The notes under the pieces are model-generated. The model made no database searches. It saw nothing but the letters and a program-made list of their open reading frames with translations, and was not told the DNA's origin. Source: [Flavobacterium] thermophilum (GTDB lineage Bacteria > Bacillota > Bacilli > Bacillales > Anoxybacillaceae). Taken from it: a DNA stretch of 64,000 bases. How positions within the stretch are numbered: the first letter of the stretch is position 1; each line of letters opens with the position of its first letter. This document shows, one piece after another, positions 26,593-35,699 of the stretch. Made by a program: the position numbers and the translations under genes. The stretch lies in assembly GCA_900450595.1 (NCBI GenBank), contig UGGS01000002.1:744001-808000 (forward strand), written 5' to 3'.

Positions 26593-26621
26593 TCATTGTT
26601 TGGTTCATCCAAACATATATA
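26593..26621 (+). promoter_or_regulatory. Sigma-E-like promoter upstream of recombinase SR-C
   Basis: TCATTGT (26593-26599) matches 5 of 7 positions of the sigma-E -35 consensus KMATATT. After exactly 14 bp comes CATATATA (26614-26621), 6 of 8 to the -10 consensus CATACAHT. The start would be near 26628, before the SR-C ATG at 26657. An inverted repeat GTTTGG/CCAAAC lies in the spacer. Mother-cell expression of the recombinase is inferred. Confidence 0.5.
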
Positions 26622-26656
26622 TGGGATATGGACAAACAGAGTTGGAGGCAATCTGT

Positions 26657-28111
26657 ATGAAAGGCACTTTTCAAGAAAGATCGATTGCTTTATATTGCCG
26701 CGTTTCAACGGATGAACAAGCTCGGGAAGGGGTTTCACTCGATGAACAACAAGAACGGTTAAAAGCTTATTGCCGAGCCATGGGGTGGAGTGAAGAACCT
26801 CTACTTTTTATCGATGACGGTTATTCTGCTAAAAATCTTGATCGTCCGGAGTTAAATCGTTTATTAAAGGAAGTAAAAAAGGGGACGATTTCCAAAATAT
26901 TAGTCACGAAATTGGACCGTTTGAGCAGGCGATTATTGGATCTTTTGAAATTAATTGATACGTTCCAAGAATATAACGTTTCATTTATTTCGATTAGCGA
27001 ATCGTTTGACACCAATACTCCGTCCGGACGTCTTACACTTCAAGTCCTGGGTGCGGTTGCCGAGTTTGAACGAGAACGAATTCGGGAACGTGTTTTTGAA
27101 AACATGCTGCACGCAGCCAGACAAGGAAAATGGTTAACACAAAGCCCTTATGGCTATCGACTACAGAATAAAGAATTAGTTATTTATGAACCGGAAGCAC
27201 AAATCGTTCGAAACGTTTATGATTGGTACCTTAATAAAGGGCTCGGCTACTATGCGATTGCTAAAAAGCTAAATGAAGAAGGAATAGCTTCTCGTCAAAA
27301 AAAGGAATGGTCGATTCGGGCTATTAAACGAATGCTTACGAATCCCGTATATAAAGGAACCCTGGTTTGGAACCGCATGGATTCCAGTAAATCGAAGCGG
27401 GTAAAAAAAGATGACGCTGATTGGGTTGTCCTTGAAGACGCTTGTCCAGCTATTATTGATCAAGCTACATGGGAACAAGTACAAAAAAGAGTAAATAAAA
27501 AACAAATGGCACCTCGAGCACAGACAAGTCCGCATTTGCTTGGTGGACTATTAAAATGCGGCAGATGTGGTTCAGGAATGAGCATTGGTTGGTCAGGTTC
27601 AGCGAAAAATCGCTATCGTGTTTATCGTTGTTCCGCTAACAAAAACAAAGGAACGTGTACAAGCAAACAGTACCGCGCTGACGATGTGGAGTCATGGTTT
27701 AAACATGGGTTATTAAAGTTAGCTGATTCAATTAACTCCCAAATGATTCCTCATCTTATTCAAAAGGCTGCTGAAAACGAAGAGAGCACAATCGAGCAAA
27801 AAATTCGAACCGCCAAAAACCGTTATAAACGAAAAGTGGAAGCATACACGGCAGGACTCATTGAATTAGAAGATTTAAATGAAGAAAAAAAGCGGATGGA
27901 ACAAATCATTGCAGAAGTTCAAAAAACGGAAAATGCTTCTTCGGTGGATGTAAAAAAGCTTGAGGCAATGGTGAAAGAAAAAATGAACAATGTGATCGAT
28001 GCAATCGATGTTTTACCAGTCCCGAAAGCAAAATCATTAATTAAAACGATTGTTGAAAAAGTGATTTTACTTGATGAAAAGGATATTGAAATCGTATTAA
28101 ACATTCAGTAA
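26657..28111 (+). CDS. Large serine recombinase SR-C (intact)
   Basis: A 484-residue site-specific recombinase. The catalytic resolvase domain has the nucleophile Ser in YCRVSTDEQAREGVSLDEQQ (about residue 15), then DDGYSAKNLDRPELNRLL, LDRLSRR and EFERERIRERV. The recombinase domain (IRAIKRMLTNPVYKGTLV), a zinc ribbon (LLKCGRCGSGM, YRCSANKNKGTC) and a C-terminal coiled coil follow. The ATG at 26657 was chosen for GGAGG eight bases upstream. It is the only unbroken recombinase of its class here and the best candidate for excising the element. Confidence 0.92.
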   Translation: MKGTFQERSIALYCRVSTDEQAREGVSLDEQQERLKAYCRAMGWSEEPLLFIDDGYSAKNLDRPELNRLLKEVKKGTISKILVTKLDRLSRRLLDLLKLIDTFQEYNVSFISISESFDTNTPSGRLTLQVLGAVAEFERERIRERVFENMLHAARQGKWLTQSPYGYRLQNKELVIYEPEAQIVRNVYDWYLNKGLGYYAIAKKLNEEGIASRQKKEWSIRAIKRMLTNPVYKGTLVWNRMDSSKSKRVKKDDADWVVLEDACPAIIDQATWEQVQKRVNKKQMAPRAQTSPHLLGGLLKCGRCGSGMSIGWSGSAKNRYRVYRCSANKNKGTCTSKQYRADDVESWFKHGLLKLADSINSQMIPHLIQKAAENEESTIEQKIRTAKNRYKRKVEAYTAGLIELEDLNEEKKRMEQIIAEVQKTENASSVDVKKLEAMVKEKMNNVIDAIDVLPVPKAKSLIKTIVEKVILLDEKDIEIVLNIQ

Positions 28112-28125
28112 ATGGAGTTGACAGC

Positions 28126-28300
28126 ATGAAACCGATCACCTTACGCCAATTGCTCGATACTAATCAATTTCAGAATCTGCTTCATCTAAAAAAAGAACTG
28201 ATCTCTTACAAAAATTCGGGTGTCATTTTTTATAAAGAAGTGATGAGTTCGCTTGAAATCGACACGCCATTCGAGTTGTATTTTGTGTTGTCAAAAGGAG
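28126..28300 (+). pseudogene. Hypothetical gene, 5' part (split by IS110)
   Basis: First 58 codons of a gene that starts MKPITLRQLLDTNQFQNLLH behind GGAG, 14 bp past the SR-C stop. It is cut by IS110 copy b in SKG and continues at 30075. The joined product would be about 133 residues, soluble, rich in Tyr and Phe. I do not recognise the family. It forms an operon with SR-C and the RecJ-like gene. Confidence 0.65.
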
Positions 28301-28403
28301 CATTCCCGTTAGGAGCTTTTCCGGGGACTTGATCAAAAAAAGCCCTCTTGGTATGATACAGGGGTGTCAACCACATCACTCACCATACCAAGGAGGACTT
28401 CAG

Positions 28404-29684
28404 ATGAATTGTACACAAAACTATAAAATTGATCAAGTAACCGAACAAACGCTTGTCGTGGGTATTGATATCGCGAAACGAACCCACTACGCCTGCTTCG
28501 TGGATGACCGGGGGCGCGTGCTTCGCAAATCGTTCCCGATCTTCCAGTCGAAAGAGGGGTTTCAACAGCTGTATAAAGCGATTCAGGGGGCGATGCAAGC
28601 GTTCGGGAAGTCAGAGGTGATCGTCGCCGTGGAGCCGACCGGGCACTACTGGTTGAACCTGGCCTACTTCCTCGAGGAGCACGGGATCCCGTTGGTCATG
28701 GTCAACCCGGCGCATGTGTGCCGGTCGAAAGAACTTGATGACAACCTGCCGACGAAACACGACGCCAAAGACGCCCTGGTCATTGCCAGACTGGCAAAAG
28801 ACGGACGATTCCTCGTTCCCCGGCTGCTGCACGAGATTGAAGCCGATTTGCGCGTGGGGAGCACGCTCAAAGAGAAGCTCCGCAAGGAACAGACGGCGGT
28901 GAAAAACGCGATCGTCCGCTGGACGGATCGGTATTTTCCAGAGTTTTGGACCGTGTTTCGTGACTTGGGGAAAACGGCGCTTTCGGTGTTGGAGTGGACG
29001 CCGCTTCCGGCTGATATGGCCGGCCGGACGGTGGAGGAGCTTCTTGAGGTGTACCGGCAAAGCGAAGGGATGAAATGCCCGCAGAAGGCCAAAATTCAGG
29101 CGTTGATCAACACCGCGAAGGACTCGATTGGGGTGACGGAAGGGACAGCGATGGCCCGGTTTGAGATCGCCGCGCTCGTCCGCCGATACCGCCAATTGGA
29201 GGCGGAGATCGCTGCACTGGACGCCGAGTTGAAGGCATTGGTTCAAACGACGATGGAGTACCAATGGTTGAAAACGGTCGACGGGTTGGGAGACGCCACG
29301 ATCATCGATCTGCTGGCGGAGATCGGCAGCTTCGCCCATTATCGGGACCCGCGCCAATTGGTGAAGTTGGCGGGCCTGACGCTCAAGGAGAACTCCTCCG
29401 GCCAGCGCAAAGGGCAAAAGCACATCTCCAAACGGGGACGGAAACGGTTGCGCTCGGTGCTGTTTCGGGCGATGATTCCGCTGATTCGGCATAACGAGGC
29501 GTTTCGCGAGCTGCATGAGTATTATACGACCCGATCCGTCAATCCGCTGACCGGAAAGCAGTCCATCGTCGCCTTGTGCCGGAAGCTGTTGAATGTGCTG
29601 TTTGCGATTTGTACGAAGAAACAAGCGTTTGACGCGGAGCGAATGAAACAGGACGTCTTGTCCCAGGTGCAACGGGCGGCCTAA
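28404..29684 (+). CDS. IS110 family DEDD transposase, copy b
   Basis: A 426-residue DEDD recombinase with the same acidic residues and C-terminal Ser motif as copy a, starting MNCTQNYKIDQVTEQTLVV behind AAGGAGG. The ATG at 28404 was preferred over longer in-frame starts because of this site. Substitutions cluster around codon 215 relative to copy a, which suggests the two copies arrived separately or recombined. Confidence 0.9.
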   Translation: MNCTQNYKIDQVTEQTLVVGIDIAKRTHYACFVDDRGRVLRKSFPIFQSKEGFQQLYKAIQGAMQAFGKSEVIVAVEPTGHYWLNLAYFLEEHGIPLVMVNPAHVCRSKELDDNLPTKHDAKDALVIARLAKDGRFLVPRLLHEIEADLRVGSTLKEKLRKEQTAVKNAIVRWTDRYFPEFWTVFRDLGKTALSVLEWTPLPADMAGRTVEELLEVYRQSEGMKCPQKAKIQALINTAKDSIGVTEGTAMARFEIAALVRRYRQLEAEIAALDAELKALVQTTMEYQWLKTVDGLGDATIIDLLAEIGSFAHYRDPRQLVKLAGLTLKENSSGQRKGQKHISKRGRKRLRSVLFRAMIPLIRHNEAFRELHEYYTTRSVNPLTGKQSIVALCRKLLNVLFAICTKKQAFDAERMKQDVLSQVQRAA

Positions 29685-30075
29685 GGCCTCCCCCCTGCGA
29701 ACGGAAGAATCGTTGGACAACGAGATGACACCGGAGAAGCTGGCGTGATTTCATCCATTCGACCTTGAGTCCCTAAAGGAGCTTGGCCGGCCTCCGCCTG
29801 ATGACGAGACCGAACGAGGGAATGTTGGCGCGAAGACGCCCGGAGACATGGGAGGGTTCGTCCTCATCAGCGACGCGGAGATCCAAAGGGTGCATCGAAT
29901 ATGCTTCCCCCCCCGCGGAAGGAAAATATAACCAGCCGTGGCCGCGAAGCGCACCCTAGGTCTGTAAGATATCCACAAAACTGAAAAAGGATGTAAGGGA
30001 TTTTGTCGAAAAATATTTTTTGGACACCCCTGAGAGGCCGAAAAGCCTTGATAGATCAACATTTCTAGAGGGAGG
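29685..30075 (+). ncRNA. Candidate IS110 guide (bridge) RNA region
   Basis: A 391-bp GC-rich, non-coding end that is almost identical in both IS110 copies and contains many short inverted repeats (for example GGCCGGCC near 29790 and CGCGAAG/CGGCC stretches near 29940). A long non-coding 3' end is the arrangement in which IS1111-type elements encode their guide RNA. Exact RNA ends cannot be set from sequence alone. Confidence 0.4.
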
Positions 30076-30301
30076 AATTGAATACGAAAACGCATTCCCA
30101 ATACCAATCGATCTTTACAGAGAGTATTTAATATATAACCGTCCTCCAGAGTACCTTTTGCGCTTTTACCAAGAATACTACGGAACAAAAAACATCCCAT
30201 CCGACCGATTTTTTCAAACATTAAACGTTTTTCAAGCCAAAAAATATGCTTGGTTTTACAACTCACGAGAGGACGGTAAGTATGGATTGGGTACCGTTTG
30301 A
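30075..30301 (+). pseudogene. Hypothetical gene, 3' part (split by IS110)
   Basis: Continues the gene begun at 28126 with GIEYENAFPIPIDLYREYLI and ends GKYGLGTV. It overlaps the start of the RecJ-like gene by 20 bases, so the two were translationally coupled before the IS110 insertion. Confidence 0.65.
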
Positions 30302-31943
30302 TACACCACTAGAAAAACATCCAAATAAAGCTTTAATCACCTATATGGCAAGACAGTTTGATATCGAACCTGTACTGATGCACCACTTGTTTATTCACGG
30401 CATCAACAATTCCGAAAAAGTATCACGATTCTTATTTCCAACCATAGATGATTTTCATGATCCATTTCTTATGAATGACATGAAAAAAGCGATTATACGC
30501 ATTATTAAAGCCTTGATAAAAAAAGAGAAGATTTTCATTTATGGTGATTATGATGTAGATGGAATGACAGCAACGGCTATCCTGTACAAAGCTTTAAAGA
30601 AATTTAAAGCAGATGTTCAGTATCGATTGCCGCTTCGCAGCGAAGGTTACGGTTTGTCACCGAAAGCAATGGAAAAAGTTCCGGAAGACACCACTTTAAT
30701 TATTACAGTAGACAATGGATCAAGTGCCCACCCTGCAATGGAAGTGGCAAAAAGAAGAGGAATGGATGTCATTGTTACGGATCATCACGAAGTTTTAGGT
30801 CCGCATCCCGACTGTTATGCGTTTATTAATCCGAAACGACATGACAACACTTATCCGTTTCCGCATCTGGCAGGTGCGGGAGTCGCTTTAAAAGTCGTAC
30901 AGGCACTATTTATGGCAGGAAAAATTCCTTGGGATAAACATGTTTACGAATTTATTGAGTTTGCCACGTTAGGTACGATTGCGGATCTAATGCCTCTCAA
31001 AGGAGAAAATCGTATTATTTGTAAACTTGGATTGCAAAAAATGAACTATACACCAACCCCTGTATTAAAAAAACTCTTTGAGATGTTACGAATTAAATAT
31101 GTCGATAGTTCCACCATTAGCTTTCAAATTGGACCGATTTTTAACTCGTCGGGACGAATTGGAGATCCAAACCAAGCTGTGGATATCCTAGTCAACCCTT
31201 TATGTGCAAAAGCCGATCTTTATTCATTAATTACTTTAAATAAAAAGCGGCAACAAATGACAAAAGAACAATTCCAACGTATTGAGGAACAAATTATTCA
31301 AAATCAATGGTACAAACAAAATGTTATTGTTGTTTGCGATGATTTTCACAGCGGAATTATCGGTCTCATTGCTGCAAAAATAGCCAATAAATTCAAAAAG
31401 CCAGCGATTGTGATTTCCTTGACAGGAGCCGGTTCTGCCAGAAGTGTAAACACGACTGATTTTTCCATCATTAATGTGATTAAGAAGTGCTCACATTTCT
31501 TAACCAAATACGGTGGTCATCGAGCCGCTGCTGGTTTTTCGATTAAACTCGATTTCGATCATATTCATGCTTTTAAAGAAGCGATTCAACTAGCAGCCTT
31601 AGACGAACCGCCACTAAATCCAAAATTAAAATATATTAGTACCATTCCCTTACATCAGTTCCCTATGCATATTTTTGATGACTTAAGCGCGTTAGAACCA
31701 TTCGGAATGTCATTTCCAAAGCCGTTGTTTTACTGCTCACCGCTGGTAATCAAGCAATTCCAAGTATTCGGAAAAAACAATGAACATTTAAAATTAACAA
31801 CGAATGATAAAGAAGCCATTGCCTTCTTTAAAGGAGCAATGGCAAACAAACTCCAACAACAATCGTTAGCTGAATTTCTTTACACTCCTCACTGTCCGAT
31901 GAAAAAAGATTTTTTAATTCATGATCTCCGTTTCATCCAATAA
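30282..31943 (+). CDS. RecJ-like DHH-family single-strand exonuclease
   Basis: A 553-residue DHH phosphoesterase with all RecJ motifs: IYGDYDVDGMTATAILYKAL (motif I), IITVDNGSS (II), VIVTDHHEV (III), HLAGAGVALKVVQAL (IV) and GGHRAAAGFSI in the DHHA1 domain. A C-terminal OB-like region follows. The expected activity is 5'-to-3' degradation of single-stranded DNA. SPbeta carries a comparable RecJ paralogue (YorK). The ATG at 30282 follows AGAGGACGG. It is the last gene of the SR-C operon and ends in a terminator. Confidence 0.88.
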   Translation: MDWVPFDTPLEKHPNKALITYMARQFDIEPVLMHHLFIHGINNSEKVSRFLFPTIDDFHDPFLMNDMKKAIIRIIKALIKKEKIFIYGDYDVDGMTATAILYKALKKFKADVQYRLPLRSEGYGLSPKAMEKVPEDTTLIITVDNGSSAHPAMEVAKRRGMDVIVTDHHEVLGPHPDCYAFINPKRHDNTYPFPHLAGAGVALKVVQALFMAGKIPWDKHVYEFIEFATLGTIADLMPLKGENRIICKLGLQKMNYTPTPVLKKLFEMLRIKYVDSSTISFQIGPIFNSSGRIGDPNQAVDILVNPLCAKADLYSLITLNKKRQQMTKEQFQRIEEQIIQNQWYKQNVIVVCDDFHSGIIGLIAAKIANKFKKPAIVISLTGAGSARSVNTTDFSIINVIKKCSHFLTKYGGHRAAAGFSIKLDFDHIHAFKEAIQLAALDEPPLNPKLKYISTIPLHQFPMHIFDDLSALEPFGMSFPKPLFYCSPLVIKQFQVFGKNNEHLKLTTNDKEAIAFFKGAMANKLQQQSLAEFLYTPHCPMKKDFLIHDLRFIQ

Positions 31944-31984
31944 CAAAGGAGCCTTGGAAAAAGCCAAGACTCCTTTGTTTATTT
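31942..31984 (+). terminator. Terminator of the SR-C/RecJ operon
   Basis: CAAAGGAG and CTTGG pair with CCAAG and CTCCTTTG, followed by TTTATTTT. Confidence 0.8.
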
Positions 31985-32002
31985 TATTGGGTATTCGGAT
32001 TT

Positions 32003-33615
32003 GTAACTATTCAGCCACATCATAAAGTGAGCTGAATATTTTTTGCTTTTCCTGTCCATGATGTGAATATTGATAGACAAGGAGGTGAATCGCATGTTGA
32101 CGGTACAACAAGCTGTATTTACAGTTGAGAGCTTAATCAGCAAAGTCCAACAACAAAAGCAGCTCATTACTCACCAACAACAAGTCATTGAGCAACTGTT
32201 GAAAGAAAACAAACAGCTACGCAAAGAAAATGAACAACTCAAGTATCGCGTTCAAGAGCTGGAAGCACGCACGAAAAAAAACAGCTCCAATAGCCATTTG
32301 CCCCCATCTTCTGACCGTTTTGCCAACACACGTTCTTCCCGTCAACCATCTGGCAACAAGCCAGGCGGACAAGAAGGATATCAAGGAACGACGCTCCGTC
32401 AAGTGGAACATCCACATCATCGTGTCGTCCACCGTGTGCATACGTGTCAAGGATGTGGAGCTTCTTTGCGTGACGTCAAACCGTTCAAAGTCGATATCCG
32501 TCAAGTGTTTGATGTCCCTCCTGCGGCGATCGAGGTGACACAACATGAACGTGAAGTGAAATCGTGTCCACATTGTCGATGCGTGCAACAAGCCGAATTC
32601 CCATCCCATGTCACGAATCATGTGCAATACGGTCCACGGCTCACGGCGCTCGTTGTTTATTTACATCATATCCAATTGATCCCGTACAAGCGTTTAAGTG
32701 ATACAATCGAAGCGTTATATCAACACTCGATTAGTACAGGAACCCTTGCCAATATGGTGAAACGAGGACGCGAAGCGCTGGAATCAAATATGGACATCAT
32801 CGAAGACGCCTTACTTGAATCCAACATCCTGCATGTCGATGAAACGAGTTTGCGCATCAATGGGAAACTCGCATGGGTGCATGTCGCGTGTACATCGAGA
32901 TATACATACTTGGCTCCTCACGCTTCTCGTGGAAAAAAAGCGACCGATGATATCGGGATTCTTCCCCGATATGAAGGGACGATGATGCACGATGCGTTCG
33001 GTACGTATCCGAAATACACACATGCCACCCATGCCCTTTGTCATGCCCACCATTTGCGTGAGTTAAAAGGATTCATCGAACAAGGGCATACGTGGGCGAT
33101 GCGCATGACCACGTTTCTGTTAGCCGCCAAACAAGCCGTCGAAGCCCATCACGGTGCACTTTCCGAAGAAGAAGCGAGACGGTGGGAACGAGTGTATGAT
33201 CGCATCCTAGAAAGAGCACAACACCGATTGGAAGCGAAGACGCCTCTTCCGAAAAAAGCACTCGCTTTTGTTCGACGGCTTCAGAAACGAAAGGAAGAAG
33301 CGTTGCGTTTCTTACGTGAAGTACATGTTCCCTTTGACAACAACCAAGCCGAACGCGATCTTCGCATGGTCAAAGTGAAAGAGAACATTTCGGGTACATT
33401 TCGCGAAGAAACATTCGCCCAGTCTTTTTGTATCACAAGAAGCATCGTTTCCACACTGATGAAACACGAAAAAAACGTGTGGGATTCGTTATGTCTTCTG
33501 TTGACGGGTGACACGCTTGATCATGTTCTTTCTACCACTTAGGGCATTTTCTATTACGGGGATGCCCTATTTGTGTTGCGCTTCTTTACATACTACTATC
33601 GGAGTGAATAGTTAC
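32003..33615 (+). mobile_element. IS66-family insertion sequence
   Basis: A 1613-bp element with 11-bp terminal inverted repeats GTAACTATTCA, starting GTAA as in the IS66 family. Only a tnpC-type gene is present. No 8-bp target duplication was found at its borders, so flanking DNA may have been lost after insertion. Confidence 0.8.
32094..33542 (+). CDS. tnpC: IS66 family transposase (TnpC)
   Basis: A 482-residue IS66 transposase. It has an N-terminal leucine-zipper coiled coil (about residues 15-60), a basic linker (NSSNSHLPPSSD), a zinc finger (CQGCG, CPHC), and a DDE core with Asp in ILHVDETSLRI, Asp in MMHDAFGTY and the C-terminal FDNNQAERDLRMVKVK containing the Glu. AGGAGGTGA sets the ATG at 32094. 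No tnpA/tnpB partners accompany it. Confidence 0.9.
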   Translation: MLTVQQAVFTVESLISKVQQQKQLITHQQQVIEQLLKENKQLRKENEQLKYRVQELEARTKKNSSNSHLPPSSDRFANTRSSRQPSGNKPGGQEGYQGTTLRQVEHPHHRVVHRVHTCQGCGASLRDVKPFKVDIRQVFDVPPAAIEVTQHEREVKSCPHCRCVQQAEFPSHVTNHVQYGPRLTALVVYLHHIQLIPYKRLSDTIEALYQHSISTGTLANMVKRGREALESNMDIIEDALLESNILHVDETSLRINGKLAWVHVACTSRYTYLAPHASRGKKATDDIGILPRYEGTMMHDAFGTYPKYTHATHALCHAHHLRELKGFIEQGHTWAMRMTTFLLAAKQAVEAHHGALSEEEARRWERVYDRILERAQHRLEAKTPLPKKALAFVRRLQKRKEEALRFLREVHVPFDNNQAERDLRMVKVKENISGTFREETFAQSFCITRSIVSTLMKHEKNVWDSLCLLLTGDTLDHVLSTT

Positions 33616-33708
33616 TTATTAGTCCAATTAATATCCAAAATCTCATAACTGATATCTTTTCATGTTTAATTAATGTTGACACAATCGCAATGTCCATCGA
33701 TAAAGTAT

Positions 33709-33743
33709 AAAAAGTGAGGCTACATTACTATGCCTCACTTCTT
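33709..33743 (-). terminator. Terminator of the OLD-like gene
   Basis: AAGTGAGGC pairs with GCCTCACTT, and TTTTTATAC follows on the minus strand; the hairpin overlaps the stop codon at 33728. Confidence 0.7.
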
Positions 33744-34064
33744 GATAACTCTTTTTGATAAATCCTAAGAGCATTGTAGCTTTCTTCCCCAATTACAAAC
33801 TTATAAAATCTCAAAAGGTTTTCTTTATAATCATCAAAATTATTTAGAATTTTTTCCGTAGCTTTCCATGGTTTATCGTTGCTCCATGATTCACCAAATA
33901 TATGATCTTCAAAATTCTTCTGGTGTGTTAGCCGATATTCCTCCTTACCTATCCTAGCCAGTATGTTTCGATTAATTCCCTCATCTTCACCTTCTCCATC
34001 TAAATCATGGACTAAATATGCCTGGATTCCAAAATGCTTTAATACCTCATAATATGCAATCTGT
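33728..34064 (-). pseudogene. OLD-family nuclease, C-terminal TOPRIM fragment
   Basis: Continues the broken OLD gene after the ISL3 insertion: ATTGCATATTATGAG encodes IAYYEV, followed by LKHFGIQAYLVHDLDGEGED with the DxD metal-binding motif of the TOPRIM domain, and ends RSEA. It is separated from the ATPase part by an ISL3 element (34065-35389). Confidence 0.75.
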
Positions 34065-35389
34065 GGCTCTTCACCACAAGTTGTACTTGATCATTTAAGG
34101 TAGGTGTGCATAGAGGGTACAAAAAATGCGAATTTTCCTGTATGGTAAAGGTGACCAAACCAAACCATGGAGGGAAATTCGCATGTACTCTCAGTTTATC
34201 AAAGAACTCATCGATTTACCAGATGTTTTGATTCAAAAGGTGCGAAAAGAAGGGGAACGTTGGATTTTCGAACTTTCTCTACCCGAACAATGCCCGTTAT
34301 GTCCTGTCTGCTTGAAGCGCACGATCAAAATGACAGTCAAAAAGAAGCAATGGATGCATGGCTATGCTCAGCGAATCGGAATTTTTTGGATCGAACTTCC
34401 TGTCGAGCGCAGACGTTGTAGCACGTGTGGCGTGACGTTCAGCACGTCGTATCCAGCCATCTCTCCTCGAAGTGTGGCGACGGATGCTTTTCAGCGATGG
34501 GTCGCGCAATCTTGCATCGGAACATCCATTCAGGCGGTGGCTCGTATGCTCAAGCTTCCTTACACGACCGTTGAACGATGGTTTTATACCCATGCCCCTT
34601 CCTTCCTATCGAATGACGTCCAACCAAAGGCGGTTTGTGTCGATGAGTTTGCTTTTCGAAAAGGGCACGACTATGGAGTGGCGATCATGGATGCCGAAAC
34701 GGGAGAAGTGTATACCGTTGAAGCAGGAAAGAACGAGGAAGCCATTGGGCGTGCATTGGCTCATGTATCTCGTTCCGTTCAGTATGTCGTGAGTGACTTG
34801 GCTCCAGCGATGAAAAAAGCGATTCAACGGGTTTGCCCAGAGGCGACACATGTCGTCGACTATTTCCATGTCATTCAGCTGTTTACCGATGCGTTAGAAC
34901 GTTGTCGCAAATATTTGGGCAAAGGAGGCAAGAAACACGGAAATGTTCGTTACGTTTGCCGTTTATTGAGCCAATGCCCAGAGAAATTGACGGAGGAAGA
35001 ACGTCAAATCATACGAGAATGGTGCAATGAAAGCGATTACTTAAAGTCTGTTTACCAATCGCTCCAACATGTTCGCTATGTGTTCAAAAGCAAAGATGAG
35101 CAACAGGCGAAACGTCGTTTGAACGCCTGGGTTCATCGGTATTTGTTTTGTCCTTGTTCTGCTGTTCGCGCCATCGCAAAATCACTCGTCAAACGAACAG
35201 ACGAAATCATATCGTGCATTTTATCCCCTTATTCAAATGGGAAAATGGAGGGAACAAATAACAAGATCAAGCTGATGAAACGTCGGGGATACGGATACAG
35301 AAATATCCAGCGTTTTGCACTGCGGGTTCGGCTAGAAACAGCTAACATACTTTCATGACAGGTGCAAGTACAACTTTTGGTGATGAACC
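34065..35389 (+). mobile_element. ISL3-family insertion sequence
   Basis: A 1325-bp element with 25-bp imperfect terminal repeats (GGCTCTTCACCACAAGTTG at the left) and an 8-bp target duplication CAATCTGT at 34057-34064 and 35390-35397. It interrupts the TOPRIM region of the OLD gene; excision restores CNGKLTQI-AYYEVLK. Confidence 0.88.
34183..35358 (+). CDS. ISL3 family transposase
   Basis: A 391-residue ISL3 transposase. It has an N-terminal zinc finger (CPLCPVC, CSTCG), a helix-turn-helix (SIQAVARMLKLPYTTVERWF), a DDE core with Asp in VCVDEFAF and Asp in VVSDLAPAMK, and the C-terminal family signature YSNGKMEGTNNKIKLMKRR with the Glu. GGAGGG sets the ATG at 34183. Confidence 0.9.
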   Translation: MYSQFIKELIDLPDVLIQKVRKEGERWIFELSLPEQCPLCPVCLKRTIKMTVKKKQWMHGYAQRIGIFWIELPVERRRCSTCGVTFSTSYPAISPRSVATDAFQRWVAQSCIGTSIQAVARMLKLPYTTVERWFYTHAPSFLSNDVQPKAVCVDEFAFRKGHDYGVAIMDAETGEVYTVEAGKNEEAIGRALAHVSRSVQYVVSDLAPAMKKAIQRVCPEATHVVDYFHVIQLFTDALERCRKYLGKGGKKHGNVRYVCRLLSQCPEKLTEEERQIIREWCNESDYLKSVYQSLQHVRYVFKSKDEQQAKRRLNAWVHRYLFCPCSAVRAIAKSLVKRTDEIISCILSPYSNGKMEGTNNKIKLMKRRGYGYRNIQRFALRVRLETANILS

Positions 35390-35474
35390 CAATCTGTGTT
35401 AATTTACCATTACAAGGTATTATAGAAATATCTTTAGCAGTGTTTTCAATTTCATCTGCTTTTTCCGTGAAAAT
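35390..35474 (-). pseudogene. OLD-family nuclease, short middle fragment
   Basis: A 28-codon remnant (TEKADEIENTAKDISIIPCN then GKLTQI) of the OLD TOPRIM region, trapped between the 75-bp repeat array and the ISL3 element. Confidence 0.6.
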
Positions 35475-35699
35475 GCATGCGCCCCGATGAGTCATTTTCA
35501 TGCCCGGGTGGAGAGCAAAAATTGCTCATGGAACTTTTCCGTGAAAATACATGCGCCTTCAGCGGTCATTTTCATCCCCGGGTGGAGGGCAAAACGTTGT
35601 CCATGGATCTTTTCCGTGAAAATGCATGCGCCTTGAGCAGTCATTTTCATGCCGGGTGGAGGGCAAAGCGCGCTGCCCATGGATCTTTTCCGGGAAAAT
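35475..35699. repeat. Three tandem 74-76 bp repeats inside the OLD gene
   Basis: Three contiguous units of 76, 75 and 74 bp, each starting (minus strand) ATTTTC.CGGAAAAG, with CCATG, GCCCTCCACCCGG, ATGAAAATGAC and GGCGCATG at fixed places. The total is 225 bp, a multiple of three, but a stop arises in unit 2. The host gene reads through cleanly (KEIF-TEKAD) if the array is removed. Confidence 0.85.

Larger units (their letters stand above)
28298..30075 (+). mobile_element. IS110-family element, copy b
   Basis: About 1778 bp, nearly the same as copy a. Left non-coding end about 105 bp, right non-coding end 29685-30075 (about 390 bp, GC-rich). The target (AAAAGGAG then GAATTG) resembles that of copy a (AAAAGAG then GATTCT). 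It splits the 133-residue hypothetical gene. Confidence 0.82.

Noticed and set aside
28611..29720. Long antisense ORF (369 codons) in IS110 copy b
   Set aside because: It is the GC-rich shadow of the DEDD transposase and has no ribosome binding site or homology pattern.
32003..33615. Target duplication for the IS66 element
   Set aside because: The 8 bases at each side (TCGGATTT and TTATTAGT) do not match.
35475..35699. Possible CRISPR array
   Set aside because: The three repeats are contiguous 74-76 bp units with no unique spacers, and no cas genes are present.
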